This document shows, piece after piece, positions 9,100 through 17,633 of a DNA stretch of 64,000 nucleotides (position 1 is its first letter; every line of letters starts with the position of its first letter). This DNA is from Sphingomonas hylomeconis (lineage in GTDB: Bacteria; Pseudomonadota; Alphaproteobacteria; Sphingomonadales; Sphingomonadaceae). The notes beneath the pieces are model-generated. The model was given only the letters and a program-made list of their open reading frames with translations, was not told the origin of the DNA and ran no database searches. Where the stretch lies: contig NZ_JANQBK010000003.1 in the NCBI RefSeq assembly GCF_025370105.1, positions 186,001-250,000 on the forward strand, given 5' to 3'. The position numbers and the translations under genes were made by a program.

Positions 9100-9118
9100 G
9101 TATCCGGCATAATGGATA
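9093..9118 (-). promoter_or_regulatory. Candidate ArsR operator over the arsR start codon
   Basis: A 7-base inverted repeat, TATCCAT...ATGGATA, spans the arsR ATG, with an additional TATCC..GGATA pair inside. The position at the head of the operon and the dyad shape suit autorepression by ArsR. The assignment is inferred from position and symmetry only. Confidence 0.4.
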
Positions 9119-9278
9119 TGTTGCCGCGTTCCAGACGAATAATGGTTCATGGGGTCGTTCGCCTGGATCGGCGCGACGCGCACGGACCGTGCAGCGTCCC
9201 GCGATCCTGGCGCCGCGGCTTGCCACGCGTCGTTCAACGCGATCTAATCGGCGCGGATAGCAGAGCGGGGAGATGTTT

Positions 9279-9434
9279 ATGCCAAATGCGATCAAAGGTG
9301 GCGTCCCGGTCATCGGCCTGCTCTTCCTGTCGCTGGCCGTGTTCAAGTTCGCCAAGGGCGATCCCTGGGTCGTTTGGGCGATTCTGGGTTTCCTGTTCGG
9401 CGGCTTCGGGGTGTTCAACCTCAGGCGAACCTGA
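9279..9434 (+). CDS. Small membrane protein, 51 residues, unknown function
   Basis: A short gene with a clear ribosome site (GGGGAG six bases before ATG 9279) encodes MPNAIKGGVPVIGLLFLSLA followed by a second hydrophobic stretch (WVVWAILGFLFGGFGVFN) and LRRT. It therefore probably spans the inner membrane twice. It points away from arsR and lies upstream of the CDF transporter gene. I do not recognise a family. Codon use and the ribosome site argue it is real. An in-frame ATG six bases upstream is possible but too close to the ribosome site. Confidence 0.7.
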   Translation: MPNAIKGGVPVIGLLFLSLAVFKFAKGDPWVVWAILGFLFGGFGVFNLRRT

Positions 9435-9543
9435 ACGCCCGCGCGATCCTGTCGCCCGCCCCGGCCATCCGCCGCGGCGCGACCGCGTCCTAGTATCTCA
9501 CGACCCGGCGATGCTAGGGCGCGCCGCAGCAATGGAGAATCGC

Positions 9544-10488
9544 GTGGGCGTACACGATCATCATCACGTCCATGCGCACGGGCCGGGCGGGCATCACGGC
9601 CACGATCATGCGCCTCCGACCGATTTCAGCCGCGCCTTCGCGATCGGCATCGCGCTCAACCTCGCCTTCGTCGTGATCGAAGCGGGCTATGGCTTCGCCG
9701 CCAATTCGGTCGCCTTGCTGGCGGATGCCGGGCACAATCTGTCCGATGTCGCCGGGCTGTGCGTCGCCTGGGCCGGGGCGGCGCTGGCCGCGCGGCCGCC
9801 GTCGAAACGCTTTACCTACGGGCTGCGCGGTTCGTCGATCCTCGCCGCCTTGCTCAACGCGCTGCTGCTGATGGTCGCGCTGGGCGCGATCGTGCTGGAG
9901 GCGGTGCAGCGCTTCGGCGAACCCAGCACCGTGCTCGGGCCGACCGTCGCAGTGGTCGCCGGCATCGGCATCCTGGTCAACGGCGTCACCGCCTGGCTGT
10001 TCGCCAGCGGGCGCAAGGGCGACATCAACATTCGCGGCGCCTTCCTGCACATGGCGGCGGACGCCTTGGTCTCGGCCGGGGTGGTCGTCGCCGGGCTGGT
10101 GATCTGGCGTACCGGCCTGGGCTGGATCGATCCCGTCGTCAGCCTGGTGATCGCCGCGCTGATCTTCTGGCAGACCTGGGGGCTGCTGCGCGAATCGGTC
10201 GAGATGTCGCTCGGCGCGGTGCCGCGTGGGATCGAGTTCGATCAGGTCGATGCGGCCTTGTGCGGCCTGCCCGGCGTGGTGCGCGTGCACGATCTGCATA
10301 TCTGGCCGATGAGCACGACCGAGCCGGTGCTCACCGCGCACCTGGTGATGCCCGCGGGGCAGCCGGGCGACGCATTCCTGCGCGACGCGCGCGCGCTGCT
10401 GCACGATCGGTTCGGCATCGGCCATGCCACGCTGCAGGTCGAAACGGGCGTCGGCGATTGTTCGCTGGAGGGCGCGCGCACCGTGTGA
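9544..10488 (+). CDS. Cation diffusion facilitator (ZitB/CzcD-like zinc exporter)
   Basis: This 314-residue inner-membrane cation/proton antiporter of the CDF family starts with a histidine-rich segment (HDHHHVHAHG, HHGHDH) that probably binds metal. Six hydrophobic helices follow, with the metal-site residues in LLADAGHNLSD (helix 2) and HMAADALVSAG (helix 5). A cytoplasmic C-terminal domain contains GVVRVHDLHIWPMST. Zn2+ (perhaps also Cd2+/Co2+) is the likely substrate. The GTG at 9544 follows GGAG at six bases; an ATG at 9532 would add four residues. It sits near the ars operon but is divergently oriented, with no evidence of shared control. Confidence 0.9.
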   Translation: MGVHDHHHVHAHGPGGHHGHDHAPPTDFSRAFAIGIALNLAFVVIEAGYGFAANSVALLADAGHNLSDVAGLCVAWAGAALAARPPSKRFTYGLRGSSILAALLNALLLMVALGAIVLEAVQRFGEPSTVLGPTVAVVAGIGILVNGVTAWLFASGRKGDINIRGAFLHMAADALVSAGVVVAGLVIWRTGLGWIDPVVSLVIAALIFWQTWGLLRESVEMSLGAVPRGIEFDQVDAALCGLPGVVRVHDLHIWPMSTTEPVLTAHLVMPAGQPGDAFLRDARALLHDRFGIGHATLQVETGVGDCSLEGARTV

Positions 10489-10554
10489 GCGCGGCGCGCC
10501 ACTCGTTTACCTTTTTGCGCTAGCCTGGTCGTTCCAGCTGAAGGGTGTTCGACC

Positions 10555-10842
10555 ATGGCAACCAAATCCCCTGCCAGGCCGCGGTCCGTCGCCGGCCGGC
10601 ACCGACCCGTCTATCACGAGGTGCAGCCCGGCGGCACCAGCCGGGGCAATGCACCGCGCGAGGCTGTAGTGCGCGGCGAGTCGGCGGGGCTGGGGCGCGG
10701 TGCCTGGCTGTGCCTTGCGCTGATCACGCTGCTGCTGGTCGATACGTTCTGGTGGAACGGCTATTATGTCCGCCACTTCTGGCTGGCGCTCGACCAAAAC
10801 AGTATGGCGAGCCGCGCCTGGGCCGATAACCTCTGGAACTGA
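10555..10842 (+). CDS. Hypothetical single-pass membrane protein
   Basis: This 95-residue protein has a basic, low-complexity N-terminus (MATKSPARPRSVAGRHRPVY) and one membrane segment at about residues 50-67 (AWLCLALITLLLVDTFWW). An aromatic-rich C-terminus contains NGYYVRHFWLALD and ends WADNLWN. The pattern suggests a small inner-membrane protein with the basic N-terminus inside the cell. I do not recognise a family. AAGGG lies upstream of the ATG. It is convergent with the polyprenyl synthase gene, the two stop codons being only four bases apart. Confidence 0.7.
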   Translation: MATKSPARPRSVAGRHRPVYHEVQPGGTSRGNAPREAVVRGESAGLGRGAWLCLALITLLLVDTFWWNGYYVRHFWLALDQNSMASRAWADNLWN

Positions 10843-10846
10843 TCGC

Positions 10847-11866
10847 TCAGTAAGCGCGCGCGACCGCGAATTCGACCGCCTCGACCATCGCCTCCTTGGC
10901 CTGACCGCCAGCGAAGCCGCCCAGCGCATCGATCGCCCGCTGCGCATAATGGCGCGCGCGGGCCAGCGTGTCGTCGATCGCGCGGGTCGAGCGGATCAGA
11001 TCGATGGCATGCGCGAAGTCGGCGTCGCCGGCACGGTGGCCTTCCATCGCCGCCTTCCAGAACACGCGATCCTCGGCCGAGCCGCGCGCATAGGCCAGGA
11101 TCACCGGCAGCGTCGCCTTGCCCTCGCGGAAATCGTCGCCGGCATCCTTGCCCATCGTGCCCGCGTCGGAGACATAGTCGATCGCATCGTCGACCAGCTG
11201 GAACGCGATGCCGAGGTTGCGGCCATAAGCGTCGAGCGCCGCCTCTTCCGCTTCCGGCCGTTCGGCGACCACCGCGGCGATACGGCAGGCGGCGGCGAAC
11301 AAGGCCGCGGTCTTCGCGCCGATAATGTCGAGATAGCGCTCTTCCGACGTCTCGACGCGGCGCGCGGCGGTCAGCTGGTTGACTTCCCCTTCCGCGATCA
11401 CGGCGGAGGCGTTGGACAGGATCTTGAGCACCTTGAGGCTGCCATCCTCGACCATCAGCTCGAAGCTGCGGCTGAACAGGAAATCGCCGACCAGCACGCT
11501 CGCCGGATTGCCCCAGATGAGATTGGCGGTGCGCTTGCCGCGGCGCAGATCGCTGCCGTCGACCACATCGTCGTGCAGCAAGGTCGCGGTGTGGATGAAC
11601 TCGACCGAGGCGGCGAGCCGGTAATGCCGGTTGCCGGTATAGCCGAGCAGCCGCGCACTCGCCAAGGTCAGCATCGGGCGCATGCGCTTGCCGCCCCCGG
11701 CGATCAGATGGCCGGCCAGTTCCGGGATCAGCGGAATCTGCGATTGCATGCGATCGAGGATCACCGCGTTGACCATGTTCATGTCGCCCGTCACCAGCTG
11801 AACCATCGGTTCGAGCGAAGGGGGGCGGCCGTGCCGCGGGTCGAGGCGGTGGAGGGTGGCGCTCAT
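10847..11866 (-). CDS. ispB: All-trans polyprenyl diphosphate synthase (octaprenyl/decaprenyl type)
   Basis: This 339-residue trans-prenyltransferase has both aspartate-rich motifs: LLHDDVVDGSDLRRGK (first) and FQLVDDAIDYVSD (second). These bind Mg and the allylic diphosphate while isopentenyl units are added. The GGGKRMRPML block precedes them as usual. It makes the ubiquinone side chain; in sphingomonads this would be ubiquinone-10, so decaprenyl rather than octaprenyl is possible and the chain length cannot be read from sequence here. It is divergent from the chorismate mutase gene, with about 100 bases between the starts for both promoters. Confidence 0.92.
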   Translation of the reverse strand: MSATLHRLDPRHGRPPSLEPMVQLVTGDMNMVNAVILDRMQSQIPLIPELAGHLIAGGGKRMRPMLTLASARLLGYTGNRHYRLAASVEFIHTATLLHDDVVDGSDLRRGKRTANLIWGNPASVLVGDFLFSRSFELMVEDGSLKVLKILSNASAVIAEGEVNQLTAARRVETSEERYLDIIGAKTAALFAAACRIAAVVAERPEAEEAALDAYGRNLGIAFQLVDDAIDYVSDAGTMGKDAGDDFREGKATLPVILAYARGSAEDRVFWKAAMEGHRAGDADFAHAIDLIRSTRAIDDTLARARHYAQRAIDALGGFAGGQAKEAMVEAVEFAVARAY

Positions 11867-11968
11867 GGCCCCGGCATGTGGCGGCGCGGGGCGGTAAAGG
11901 CAAGCCTTTCAGGCTTGCGCAGGCGCGATCCGCCCCGCAAAAGGCCCGCCTTGACCGGGAGAGTGGAT

Positions 11969-12253
11969 GTGAGCGACGAGACCCTGAGCGGCTACCGCCA
12001 GAGCATCGACAATATCGATGCAGCGCTCGTCTTCCTGCTCGCCGAGCGCTTCAAGGTGACCCAGGCGGTTGGGCGCTACAAGGCGACGAGCGGGTTGCCG
12101 CCGGCCGATCCGGGGCGCGAGGAAGCGCAGATCGCGCGGCTGCGCGGACTCGCCAAACAGGCCGATCTCGATCCCGAATTCAGCGAGAAGTTCCTGCGCT
12201 TCATCATCGACGAGGTCATCCGCCACCACGAGCGGCTTGCCGCAGAAGGCTGA
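11969..12253 (+). CDS. Chorismate mutase, AroQ alpha type
   Basis: This 94-residue, all-helical chorismate mutase converts chorismate to prephenate for phenylalanine/tyrosine synthesis. It shows the AroQ pattern: YRQSIDNIDAALVFLLAERF in helix 1, VGRYKATSGLPPADPGREEA in the loop region, and a final helix FLRFIIDEVIRHHERLA. It is a stand-alone enzyme without a fused dehydratase or dehydrogenase. The GTG at 11969 is chosen because GGGAGAG lies six bases upstream; GTG 11963 is in frame but overlaps that site. Divergent from ispB. Confidence 0.9.
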   Translation: MSDETLSGYRQSIDNIDAALVFLLAERFKVTQAVGRYKATSGLPPADPGREEAQIARLRGLAKQADLDPEFSEKFLRFIIDEVIRHHERLAAEG

Positions 12254-12268
12254 ACGCACGCCTTGGCT

Positions 12269-12424
12269 TCAGGAGCGATCGGCCGCCGGTGCGTCGACCG
12301 TCTCGAGCAGCTGATCCGCCACCCCGAGCAACGTCGCCCAATGCGCCAGCTGCCCCTCTTCTTCGCACAGTTTGGCAGCGGCGCGGATATGTCCGACACA
12401 GGCCATGATCGTGCGTTGGTCCAT
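12269..12424 (-). CDS. Small conserved-looking protein, 51 residues, unknown function
   Basis: A minus-strand gene starting at ATG 12422-12424, with GGAG about eight bases upstream, encodes MDQRTIMACVGHIRAAAKLC and ends at TGA 12269. It is predicted helical and soluble, with two cysteines and an acidic C-terminus. I do not recognise a family. It lies between the chorismate mutase (convergent) and a PAS protein (same strand, upstream), and might be co-transcribed with the latter. Codon third positions are GC-rich as in neighbours. Support is the ribosome site and codon use only. Confidence 0.6.
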   Translation of the reverse strand: MDQRTIMACVGHIRAAAKLCEEEGQLAHWATLLGVADQLLETVDAPAADRS

Positions 12425-12467
12425 CGTCTTGCTCCGAGCCCCCGGTGCCGCGAAAAATCGATCGTCC

Positions 12468-13163
12468 CTAGTTCAGCGAAATCCGGTCGGCCTGCTCGGA
12501 GGCGATCGATAGCTCCGAGAGATAGGTCTCGAACTTCTGGTGCGCCGCCGATGTCAGGCGAAACGGCGTGGTCACCAGCGCCATGTTGCCACCGTCTTCA
12601 TATTCGAGCAACCCCTCCGCCTTGAGCGCGCGGATCCAGCGCGACCCGGCGACCAGCGGAATTCCGGCCCGGGCATGCATCCGGGAAATCGTCATCACCG
12701 CGCCTTCCGCCTCGCAGATATAGGCGGCGAGCAGCAGGTCCCAGGCGTGATCGCTAAACAGATCGGTGCCGAACGTCGCGGCGCGCCCGCGCCGGCTCTG
12801 AAACACCAGCCGCGCCACCGCGAGCAATTTGTCAGGCTCGACCCACCCGGGCGGCGGCAGGCTTTCCTCCACGTCGATCGCGATCAGCCGCTCGGCCGCG
12901 CTGCCCGTCGCGGTCAGCGTGTTGCGCACCCAGACGTGCGAGCCGTCGGCGCGGATCATGCGTTTCACCGTGCTCACGGGTTGCCCGTCGGCGACGATCT
13001 TCTCGACCAATATGGTACAGCGGTCGCGGTCGCTGGGTGCGGTCAGCGCGATCGCGTTGACGCCGATCTGGTCATGCGCGGCGCGCATCATCGCCGTGAA
13101 GGTGGGATCCGCCGCCACCACGATGCCCGTCGAATCGATCACTATCCGGCCTGTTCGGTGCAT
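12468..13163 (-). CDS. PAS domain protein with C-terminal winged-helix-like region
   Basis: About 231 residues. The N-terminal half reads as a PAS fold (GRIVIDSTGIVVAADPTFTA, then IRADGSHVWVRNTLTA). The C-terminal half (residues about 130-231) contains DLLLAAYICEAEGAVMTISR, SRWIRALKAEGLLEYEDGG and VTTPFRLTSAAHQKFETYL, which suggests a winged-helix DNA-binding domain of the MarR kind. It is probably a one-component sensor-regulator; ligand and targets are unknown. The start at 13163 follows AAAGGA at eight bases; ATG codons at 13172 and 13193 are in-frame alternatives. Confidence 0.75.
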   Translation of the reverse strand: MHRTGRIVIDSTGIVVAADPTFTAMMRAAHDQIGVNAIALTAPSDRDRCTILVEKIVADGQPVSTVKRMIRADGSHVWVRNTLTATGSAAERLIAIDVEESLPPPGWVEPDKLLAVARLVFQSRRGRAATFGTDLFSDHAWDLLLAAYICEAEGAVMTISRMHARAGIPLVAGSRWIRALKAEGLLEYEDGGNMALVTTPFRLTSAAHQKFETYLSELSIASEQADRISLN

Positions 13164-13358
13164 CTGCGGCATCCTTTGCTTATCGGCCAGCATAGCGCGC
13201 CGCCGATCCGCGCGCCAGCGGCAGCGCGGTCCCCGGGCCCGCCGGCAAAGGCCGGACCTGCCCGTCGCACGACACGCGCCACGCCGCCCGGAACAAACCG
13301 CCCGCCGAGCGATTGTTACGGTCAAGTTTCAAGTCTTCACCACCAGGGGTAATCTACC

Positions 13359-13628
13359 ATGAAGAAGCTGTTCGTTCCGATCGTCGCCGCCGGCCTCGTC
13401 TCGCTCGCCGCGTGCAACACCTCGCCGCGCGAGCAGACCGCGGACAATATCGAGGCCAATGCCGAGGCGGTCGCCGACAATCTCGAGGAAGCCGCCGACA
13501 ATGCCGGTACCGACGCGGCCGAGGACGCGCTGGAGAACAAGGCCGACGCAGTGCGCGACACCGGCCAGAACCAGGCGGAAGACATGCGCACCAACGATGC
13601 CGACACCAATCTGTCGAACGGCCTGTAA
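13359..13628 (+). CDS. Small acidic lipoprotein, unknown function
   Basis: This 89-residue protein has a lipoprotein signal (MKKLFVPIVAAGLVSLAAC, predicted lipidated Cys 19). It is followed by an alanine-, aspartate- and asparagine-rich segment with an irregular helical heptad (ADNIEANAEAVADNLEEAAD), which could form an amphipathic or coiled-coil helix in the periplasm. AGGGG lies upstream of the ATG. A terminator-like hairpin follows at 13683. Such small acidic lipoproteins are common in sphingomonads; I do not know a function. It diverges from the PAS gene. Confidence 0.8.
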   Translation: MKKLFVPIVAAGLVSLAACNTSPREQTADNIEANAEAVADNLEEAADNAGTDAAEDALENKADAVRDTGQNQAEDMRTNDADTNLSNGL

Positions 13629-13682
13629 GCCGCGACAAGACGCGCTAGGCCGGGCCGCTCCCAAGCGCGGCATCGACCGAAG

Positions 13683-13716
13683 AAGGGGCGCTGGCAGCGA
13701 TGCCGGCGCCCCTTTT
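13683..13716 (+). terminator. Intrinsic terminator after the small lipoprotein gene
   Basis: A stem AAGGGGCGC / GCGCCCCTT with a loop of about 14 bases ends in TTTT on the plus strand, 55 bases after the lipoprotein stop codon. Confidence 0.7.
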
Positions 13717-13733
13717 GCGTGGGCAACCAATCC

Positions 13734-13813
13734 GTCACCCCGGCCTTGAGCCGGGGTCCCGCTTCTTACTGCCGCCGGGAGGAAGCGGGACCCCGGGGCA
13801 AGCCCGGGGTGAC
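13734..13813. repeat. Intergenic palindromic repeat, family B copy
   Basis: Arms beginning GTCACCCCGGCCTTGAGCC and ending in the complementary ...CCCGGGGTGAC enclose a second inverted pair (GGGTCCCGCTTC / GAAGCGGGACCC). It lies between convergent genes. The outer GTCACCCCGG-type arm is shared with the copies at 22461 and 22889. Confidence 0.85.
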
Positions 13814-13836
13814 GATGGAGGAGGGGCCGACGCCAA

Positions 13837-13867
13837 CGAAAAAGGGCCCGGCATTGCTGCCGGGCCC
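13837..13867 (-). terminator. Intrinsic terminator of pnp
   Basis: The stem GGGCCCGGC / GCCGGGCCC (13844-13852 with 13859-13867) is followed on the minus strand by a run of T, just past the pnp stop codon. Confidence 0.8.
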
Positions 13868-13891
13868 TTCTTGCAACGCTCAAGCCTAGGC

Positions 13892-16267
13892 TCAGTCGCG
13901 ATCAGTGTTCAGAAACGCCGGGGCGAACTCAGGCTCGGCCTCGGTCTTGCTTTCCGCACGCGCCGGACGATCACCGCCATCGCGACGCGGGCCACGCCCG
14001 CCATCGCCGTCGCGACGCGGCCCACGCGGGCCACGATCGGCGCCGCCGTCACCACGACCGCCGCCGCCTTCGCCACGGGGCCCACGGCCGCCATCGCCAT
14101 CACGACGCGGACGATCGCCGCGCGGACGGTCGCCGCCTTCGCGCGGTTCGCGTGCCGGGCGCGTGTCTTCCAGCGCTTCGCCGGTTTCCTGGTTCACGAC
14201 GCGCATCGACAGGCGCACCTTGCCGCGCGGGTCGATCTCGAGGACCTTGACCTTTACTTCCTGGCCTTCCGAGAGGACGTCGCTGACCTTCTCGGTGCGC
14301 TCGTTGCGGATTTCCGACACGTGCACCAGGCCGTCCTTGCCGCCCATGAAGTTCACGAACGCGCCGAAATCGACCAGGTTGACGACCTTGCCGTCATAGA
14401 CCTTGCCGACTTCCGCTTCCTCGACCAGGCCCTTGATCCACTTCACCGCCGCTTCGATCTGCGCCGGATCCGACGAGCTGACCTTGATCACGCCCTCGTC
14501 GTCGATATCCACCTTGGCGCCGGTCTGCGCGACGATCTCGCGGATCACCTTGCCGCCGGTGCCGATCACTTCGCGGATCTTCGACTTGTCGATCGAGAAG
14601 GTCTCGATGCGCGGGGCATGGGCCGACAGCTCTTCACGCGTGTGATCGAGCGCCTTGGCCATTTCGCCCAGGATGTGCGCGCGGCCTTCCTTGGCCTGCT
14701 CGAGCGCCTTGCGCATGATTTCTTCGGTGATGCCGGCGATCTTGATGTCCATCTGCATCGTGGTGATGCCCTCGGACGTGCCGGCGACCTTGAAGTCCAT
14801 GTCGCCGAGGTGATCCTCGTCGCCCAGGATGTCCGACAGAACCGCGAAGTTCTTGCCCTCAAGGATCAAGCCCATCGCGATGCCCGAGACCGGGCGCTTC
14901 AGCGGCACGCCGGCATCCATCATCGACAGCGAACCGCCGCACACCGTCGCCATCGACGACGAGCCGTTGCTCTCGGTGATGTCGGAGAGGACGCGGATCG
15001 TGTACGGGAACTCTTCCTTCGACGGCAGCACCGGGTGCAGCGCGCGCCAGGCGAGCTTGCCGTGGCCGACTTCGCGGCGACCCGGCGCACCGAAGCGACC
15101 GACTTCACCGACCGAATAGGGCGGGAAGTTGTAGTGCAGCATGAAGTTTTCGTAGCTCAGGCCGTTCAGGCCGTCGATCATCTGCTCGGCGTCGCGCGTG
15201 CCGAGCGTGGTGGTGCAGATCGACTGCGTCTCGCCGCGCGTGAACAGCGCCGAGCCGTGCGTGCGCGGCAGGAAGTGCACCATCGCCTCGATCGGGCGGA
15301 TCTGCGTGGTGGTGCGGCCGTCGATGCGCTTGCCGTCCTTGAGGATCGCGCCGCGGACGATTTCAGCCTCGAGCTTCTTCATCAGCTTGCCGGCGGCCAT
15401 CTGGTCCTGCGGCGTCGCATCGGCGAACGCGGTCTTGCCCTTGGCGCGTGCGGCGTTGAGCAGGTCCGACCGCTTGGACTTGTCGGTCACCTTGTAGGCG
15501 GCCGTGATGTCCTTGCCGATCAGCTTCTTGAGCTTGTCCTTGGCGGCGGTGAGATCCGCCTGCTCGGCCATTTCCCACGGATCCTTGGCAGCCTGCTCGG
15601 CCAGATCGATGATCAGGTTGGCGGCCTCGCGGCAGGCCTTGTGGGCGAACTGCACGGCGCCCAGCATGACCTCTTCCGAGAGCTCCTTGGCTTCGGATTC
15701 GACCATCATCACGGCGTTGCCGGTGGCGGCGACGACGAGATCGAGCTCGCCTTCCTTGACCTGCTCCAGCGTCGGATTGAGGATATACTCACCGTCGATA
15801 TAGCCGACGCGCGCGGCGCCGATCGGGCCCATGAAGGGAACGCCCGAGATGGTCAGCGCAGCCGATGCTGCGACCATTGCCAGCATGTCCGGCTCGTTCT
15901 CGCCGTCATAGCTGAGCACCTGGCAGATCACGTTGATCTCGTTGTAGAAGCCTTCCGGGAACAGCGGGCGGATCGGGCGATCGATCAGGCGGCTGGTCAG
16001 CGTCTCCTTTTCGGTCGCGCCGCGCTCACGCTTGAAGAAGCCACCGGGGATGCGGCCGGCTGCGGAATACTTTTCCTGATAGTGAACGGTGAGGGGGAAG
16101 AAGTCCTGGCCTTCCTTCACGGTGCGTGCGGCCGTCACGGCGCAGAGCACGACGGTTTCACCGAGGGTTGCGAGCACGGCGCCATTGGCCTGGCGGGCAA
16201 CGCGGCCGGTTTCCAGCGTCAGCGTCTTGCCACCCCATTGGGTGCTTACGGTCTTGGTATCGAACAT
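13892..16267 (-). CDS. pnp: Polyribonucleotide nucleotidyltransferase (PNPase)
   Basis: This 791-residue phosphorolytic 3'-5' exoribonuclease is part of the RNA degradosome. Two RNase PH-like domains are present (the second with the [15 protein letters not shown] segment). They are followed by a KH domain ([20 protein letters not shown]) near residues 560-580 and an S1 domain ([20 protein letters not shown]) near residue 625. The tail after about residue 700 is a long Arg/Gly/Asp-rich stretch ([20 protein letters not shown]), longer than in E. coli PNPase. It probably adds RNA or partner contacts, as in other alphaproteobacteria. GAAGGAAAC precedes the ATG. It is the last gene of the rimP-to-pnp block, downstream of rpsO with a terminator-like hairpin between them. 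Confidence 0.97.
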   Translation of the reverse strand: MFDTKTVSTQWGGKTLTLETGRVARQANGAVLATLGETVVLCAVTAARTVKEGQDFFPLTVHYQEKYSAAGRIPGGFFKRERGATEKETLTSRLIDRPIRPLFPEGFYNEINVICQVLSYDGENEPDMLAMVAASAALTISGVPFMGPIGAARVGYIDGEYILNPTLEQVKEGELDLVVAATGNAVMMVESEAKELSEEVMLGAVQFAHKACREAANLIIDLAEQAAKDPWEMAEQADLTAAKDKLKKLIGKDITAAYKVTDKSKRSDLLNAARAKGKTAFADATPQDQMAAGKLMKKLEAEIVRGAILKDGKRIDGRTTTQIRPIEAMVHFLPRTHGSALFTRGETQSICTTTLGTRDAEQMIDGLNGLSYENFMLHYNFPPYSVGEVGRFGAPGRREVGHGKLAWRALHPVLPSKEEFPYTIRVLSDITESNGSSSMATVCGGSLSMMDAGVPLKRPVSGIAMGLILEGKNFAVLSDILGDEDHLGDMDFKVAGTSEGITTMQMDIKIAGITEEIMRKALEQAKEGRAHILGEMAKALDHTREELSAHAPRIETFSIDKSKIREVIGTGGKVIREIVAQTGAKVDIDDEGVIKVSSSDPAQIEAAVKWIKGLVEEAEVGKVYDGKVVNLVDFGAFVNFMGGKDGLVHVSEIRNERTEKVSDVLSEGQEVKVKVLEIDPRGKVRLSMRVVNQETGEALEDTRPAREPREGGDRPRGDRPRRDGDGGRGPRGEGGGGRGDGGADRGPRGPRRDGDGGRGPRRDGGDRPARAESKTEAEPEFAPAFLNTDRD

Positions 16268-16283
16268 GATGTTTCCTTCAACA

Positions 16284-16304
16284 CCATCCGCCAGATGCGG
16301 ATGG
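16284..16304 (-). promoter_or_regulatory. Hairpin in the pnp leader
   Basis: The 7-base stem CCATCCG / CGGATGG lies about 16-37 bases upstream of the pnp start codon. In enterobacteria a leader hairpin processed by RNase III underlies PNPase autocontrol. Equivalence here is inference from position only. Confidence 0.35.
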
Positions 16305-16401
16305 GGCCTATCTGCGGACTAGCCGGTCCGCGCGGTTTCGGGCCTGTCGTGGCCCTGCTTGGCCATGCCGCCGAATTGCGAGCGTGGCGAAAGGGGATAT
16401 G

Positions 16402-16427
16402 AAAACGGCGCCCGAGGGCGCCGTTTT
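16402..16427 (-). terminator. Terminator-like hairpin between rpsO and pnp
   Basis: AAAACGGCGCCC..GGGCGCCGTTTT forms a strong stem flanked by A and T runs, so it can act in either direction. It lies 14 bases after the rpsO stop and probably separates a fraction of rpsO transcripts from pnp. Confidence 0.8.
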
Positions 16428-16440
16428 GTTGCTTGCCCGG

Positions 16441-16710
16441 TTACTTGCGCAACCCGAGCTTGGCGATGAGATCGAGGTAGCGCTGGCCTTCGGTCTTGCG
16501 AAGATAGTCCAGCAGCGAACGACGCTTGTTGACCATCATCAGCAGCCCGCGGCGCGAATGATTGTCCTTCTTGTGCGTCTTGAAATGCTCGGTCAGGTTG
16601 CGGATGCGCTCGGTGAGGATCGCGACCTGGACTTCGGTGGAACCGGTATCGCCTTCGGCGCGGCCGTGATCCTTGACCAGTGCGTCCTTGCGCTCTGCGG
16701 TAATCGTCAT
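16441..16710 (-). CDS. rpsO: 30S ribosomal protein S15
   Basis: This 89-residue S15 has the full-family length and signature: [20 protein letters not shown], then [20 protein letters not shown], then [20 protein letters not shown]15 binds the three-way junction of 16S rRNA helices 20-22 in early 30S assembly. It lies between truB (26 bases upstream) and pnp, the standard bacterial order. Translational autocontrol of rpsO is known in other bacteria; no pseudoknot was evaluated here. Confidence 0.98.
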   Translation of the reverse strand: MTITAERKDALVKDHGRAEGDTGSTEVQVAILTERIRNLTEHFKTHKKDNHSRRGLLMMVNKRRSLLDYLRKTEGQRYLDLIAKLGLRK

Positions 16711-16736
16711 ACGTCTTCGTCCTTCGACATCATTGG

Positions 16737-17630
16737 CTATAGATTGAAGCCACGAACGACGCGGACCTCGCGGTCCTGAACCGCTACCAGCGCGACCGGA
16801 TCTTGATCCAGCAGCGCAAAATAGTGGCCATCGTCTGCGGCGATCCCGATCAACACCCGCCCCTGTCGGAGCAGCCCTGCCTGATCGGGGGTAAGAGGAA
16901 GGGCCGGGATGTCGTCCAGCGCCGCCCTCAAGGGCAGGAGTTTGTCTTCTAACGCGCGGGCCTTACCGCTTTCGGCCAGAATGTCCAGCGATATCGCGGA
17001 ATCGAGCGTGAACGGGCCGGCCTTGGTACGCCGCAGCATGGTGACATGGCCGACCGTGCCGAGTGCGATCGCGATGTCGCGCGCGAGGCTGCGGATATAG
17101 GTGCCCTTGGAGACATGGGCGGTGAGCGTGACGCTGTCCATCGTCGCTCCAGCCGTCGCCGGGGCGACGGTCAGCGCATGGATCGTCACCGCCCGGCTCG
17201 CCAGGACGACGTCTTCGCCCGCCCGCGCCAGATCATAGGCGCGCTGGCCGTCGACCTTCAGCGCGGAATAGGCCGGCGGCACCTGCGCGATCGGCCCGGT
17301 GAAGCGCGGCAGCACCGCCTCGATCTCCGACACGGTCGGCCGCACACTGCTGGTGGCGATTTCCACACCTTCCAGATCGAGCGTATCGGTCTGCACGCCG
17401 AACCCGATGGTGAACTCGTACACCTTGTCGCTGTCCAGCATGCGTCCAGCGAGCTTGGTCGCCTCGCCGACCGCAATCGGCAGCACGCCGGTGGCGAGCG
17501 GATCGAGCGTGCCGCCATGGCCGACCTTGAACTTGCCATAGCCGCCGTCGCGCAGCGCGCGCTTCACCGCGGACACGCCCTGCGTCGAGCCAAGCCCCAG
17601 GGGCTTGTCGAGAATGATCCAGCCATGCAT
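16737..17630 (-). CDS. truB: tRNA pseudouridine(55) synthase
   Basis: This 297-residue enzyme makes pseudouridine at position 55 in the T arm of tRNAs. The catalytic aspartate is in [15 protein letters not shown] (Asp about 43). The N-terminal [21 protein letters not shown] and the later [12 protein letters not shown] motif confirm TruB, and a short C-terminal PUA-like part follows. It sits between tdk and rpsO in the translation operon, with a gap of three bases to tdk. An ordinary family member without visible defects. Confidence 0.96.
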   Translation of the reverse strand: MHGWIILDKPLGLGSTQGVSAVKRALRDGGYGKFKVGHGGTLDPLATGVLPIAVGEATKLAGRMLDSDKVYEFTIGFGVQTDTLDLEGVEIATSSVRPTVSEIEAVLPRFTGPIAQVPPAYSALKVDGQRAYDLARAGEDVVLASRAVTIHALTVAPATAGATMDSVTLTAHVSKGTYIRSLARDIAIALGTVGHVTMLRRTKAGPFTLDSAISLDILAESGKARALEDKLLPLRAALDDIPALPLTPDQAGLLRQGRVLIGIAADDGHYFALLDQDPVALVAVQDREVRVVRGFNL

Positions 17631-17633
17631 CGA

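Noticed and set aside
8755..9543. N-terminal extension of the CDF transporter frame across the arsR region
   Set aside because: The extension is antisense to arsR, and the His-rich conserved start with a ribosome site lies at 9544.
13290..13317. GGAAC followed by GTT before the small acidic lipoprotein gene, considered as an EcfG promoter
   Set aside because: The spacing is about 20 bases to GTT, outside the 16-17 plus C range, so it is probably chance.
13700..16402. Plus-strand frame of 900 codons opposite pnp
   Set aside because: Shadow frame with composition typical of antisense GC-rich DNA; it also runs through the palindrome and terminator.
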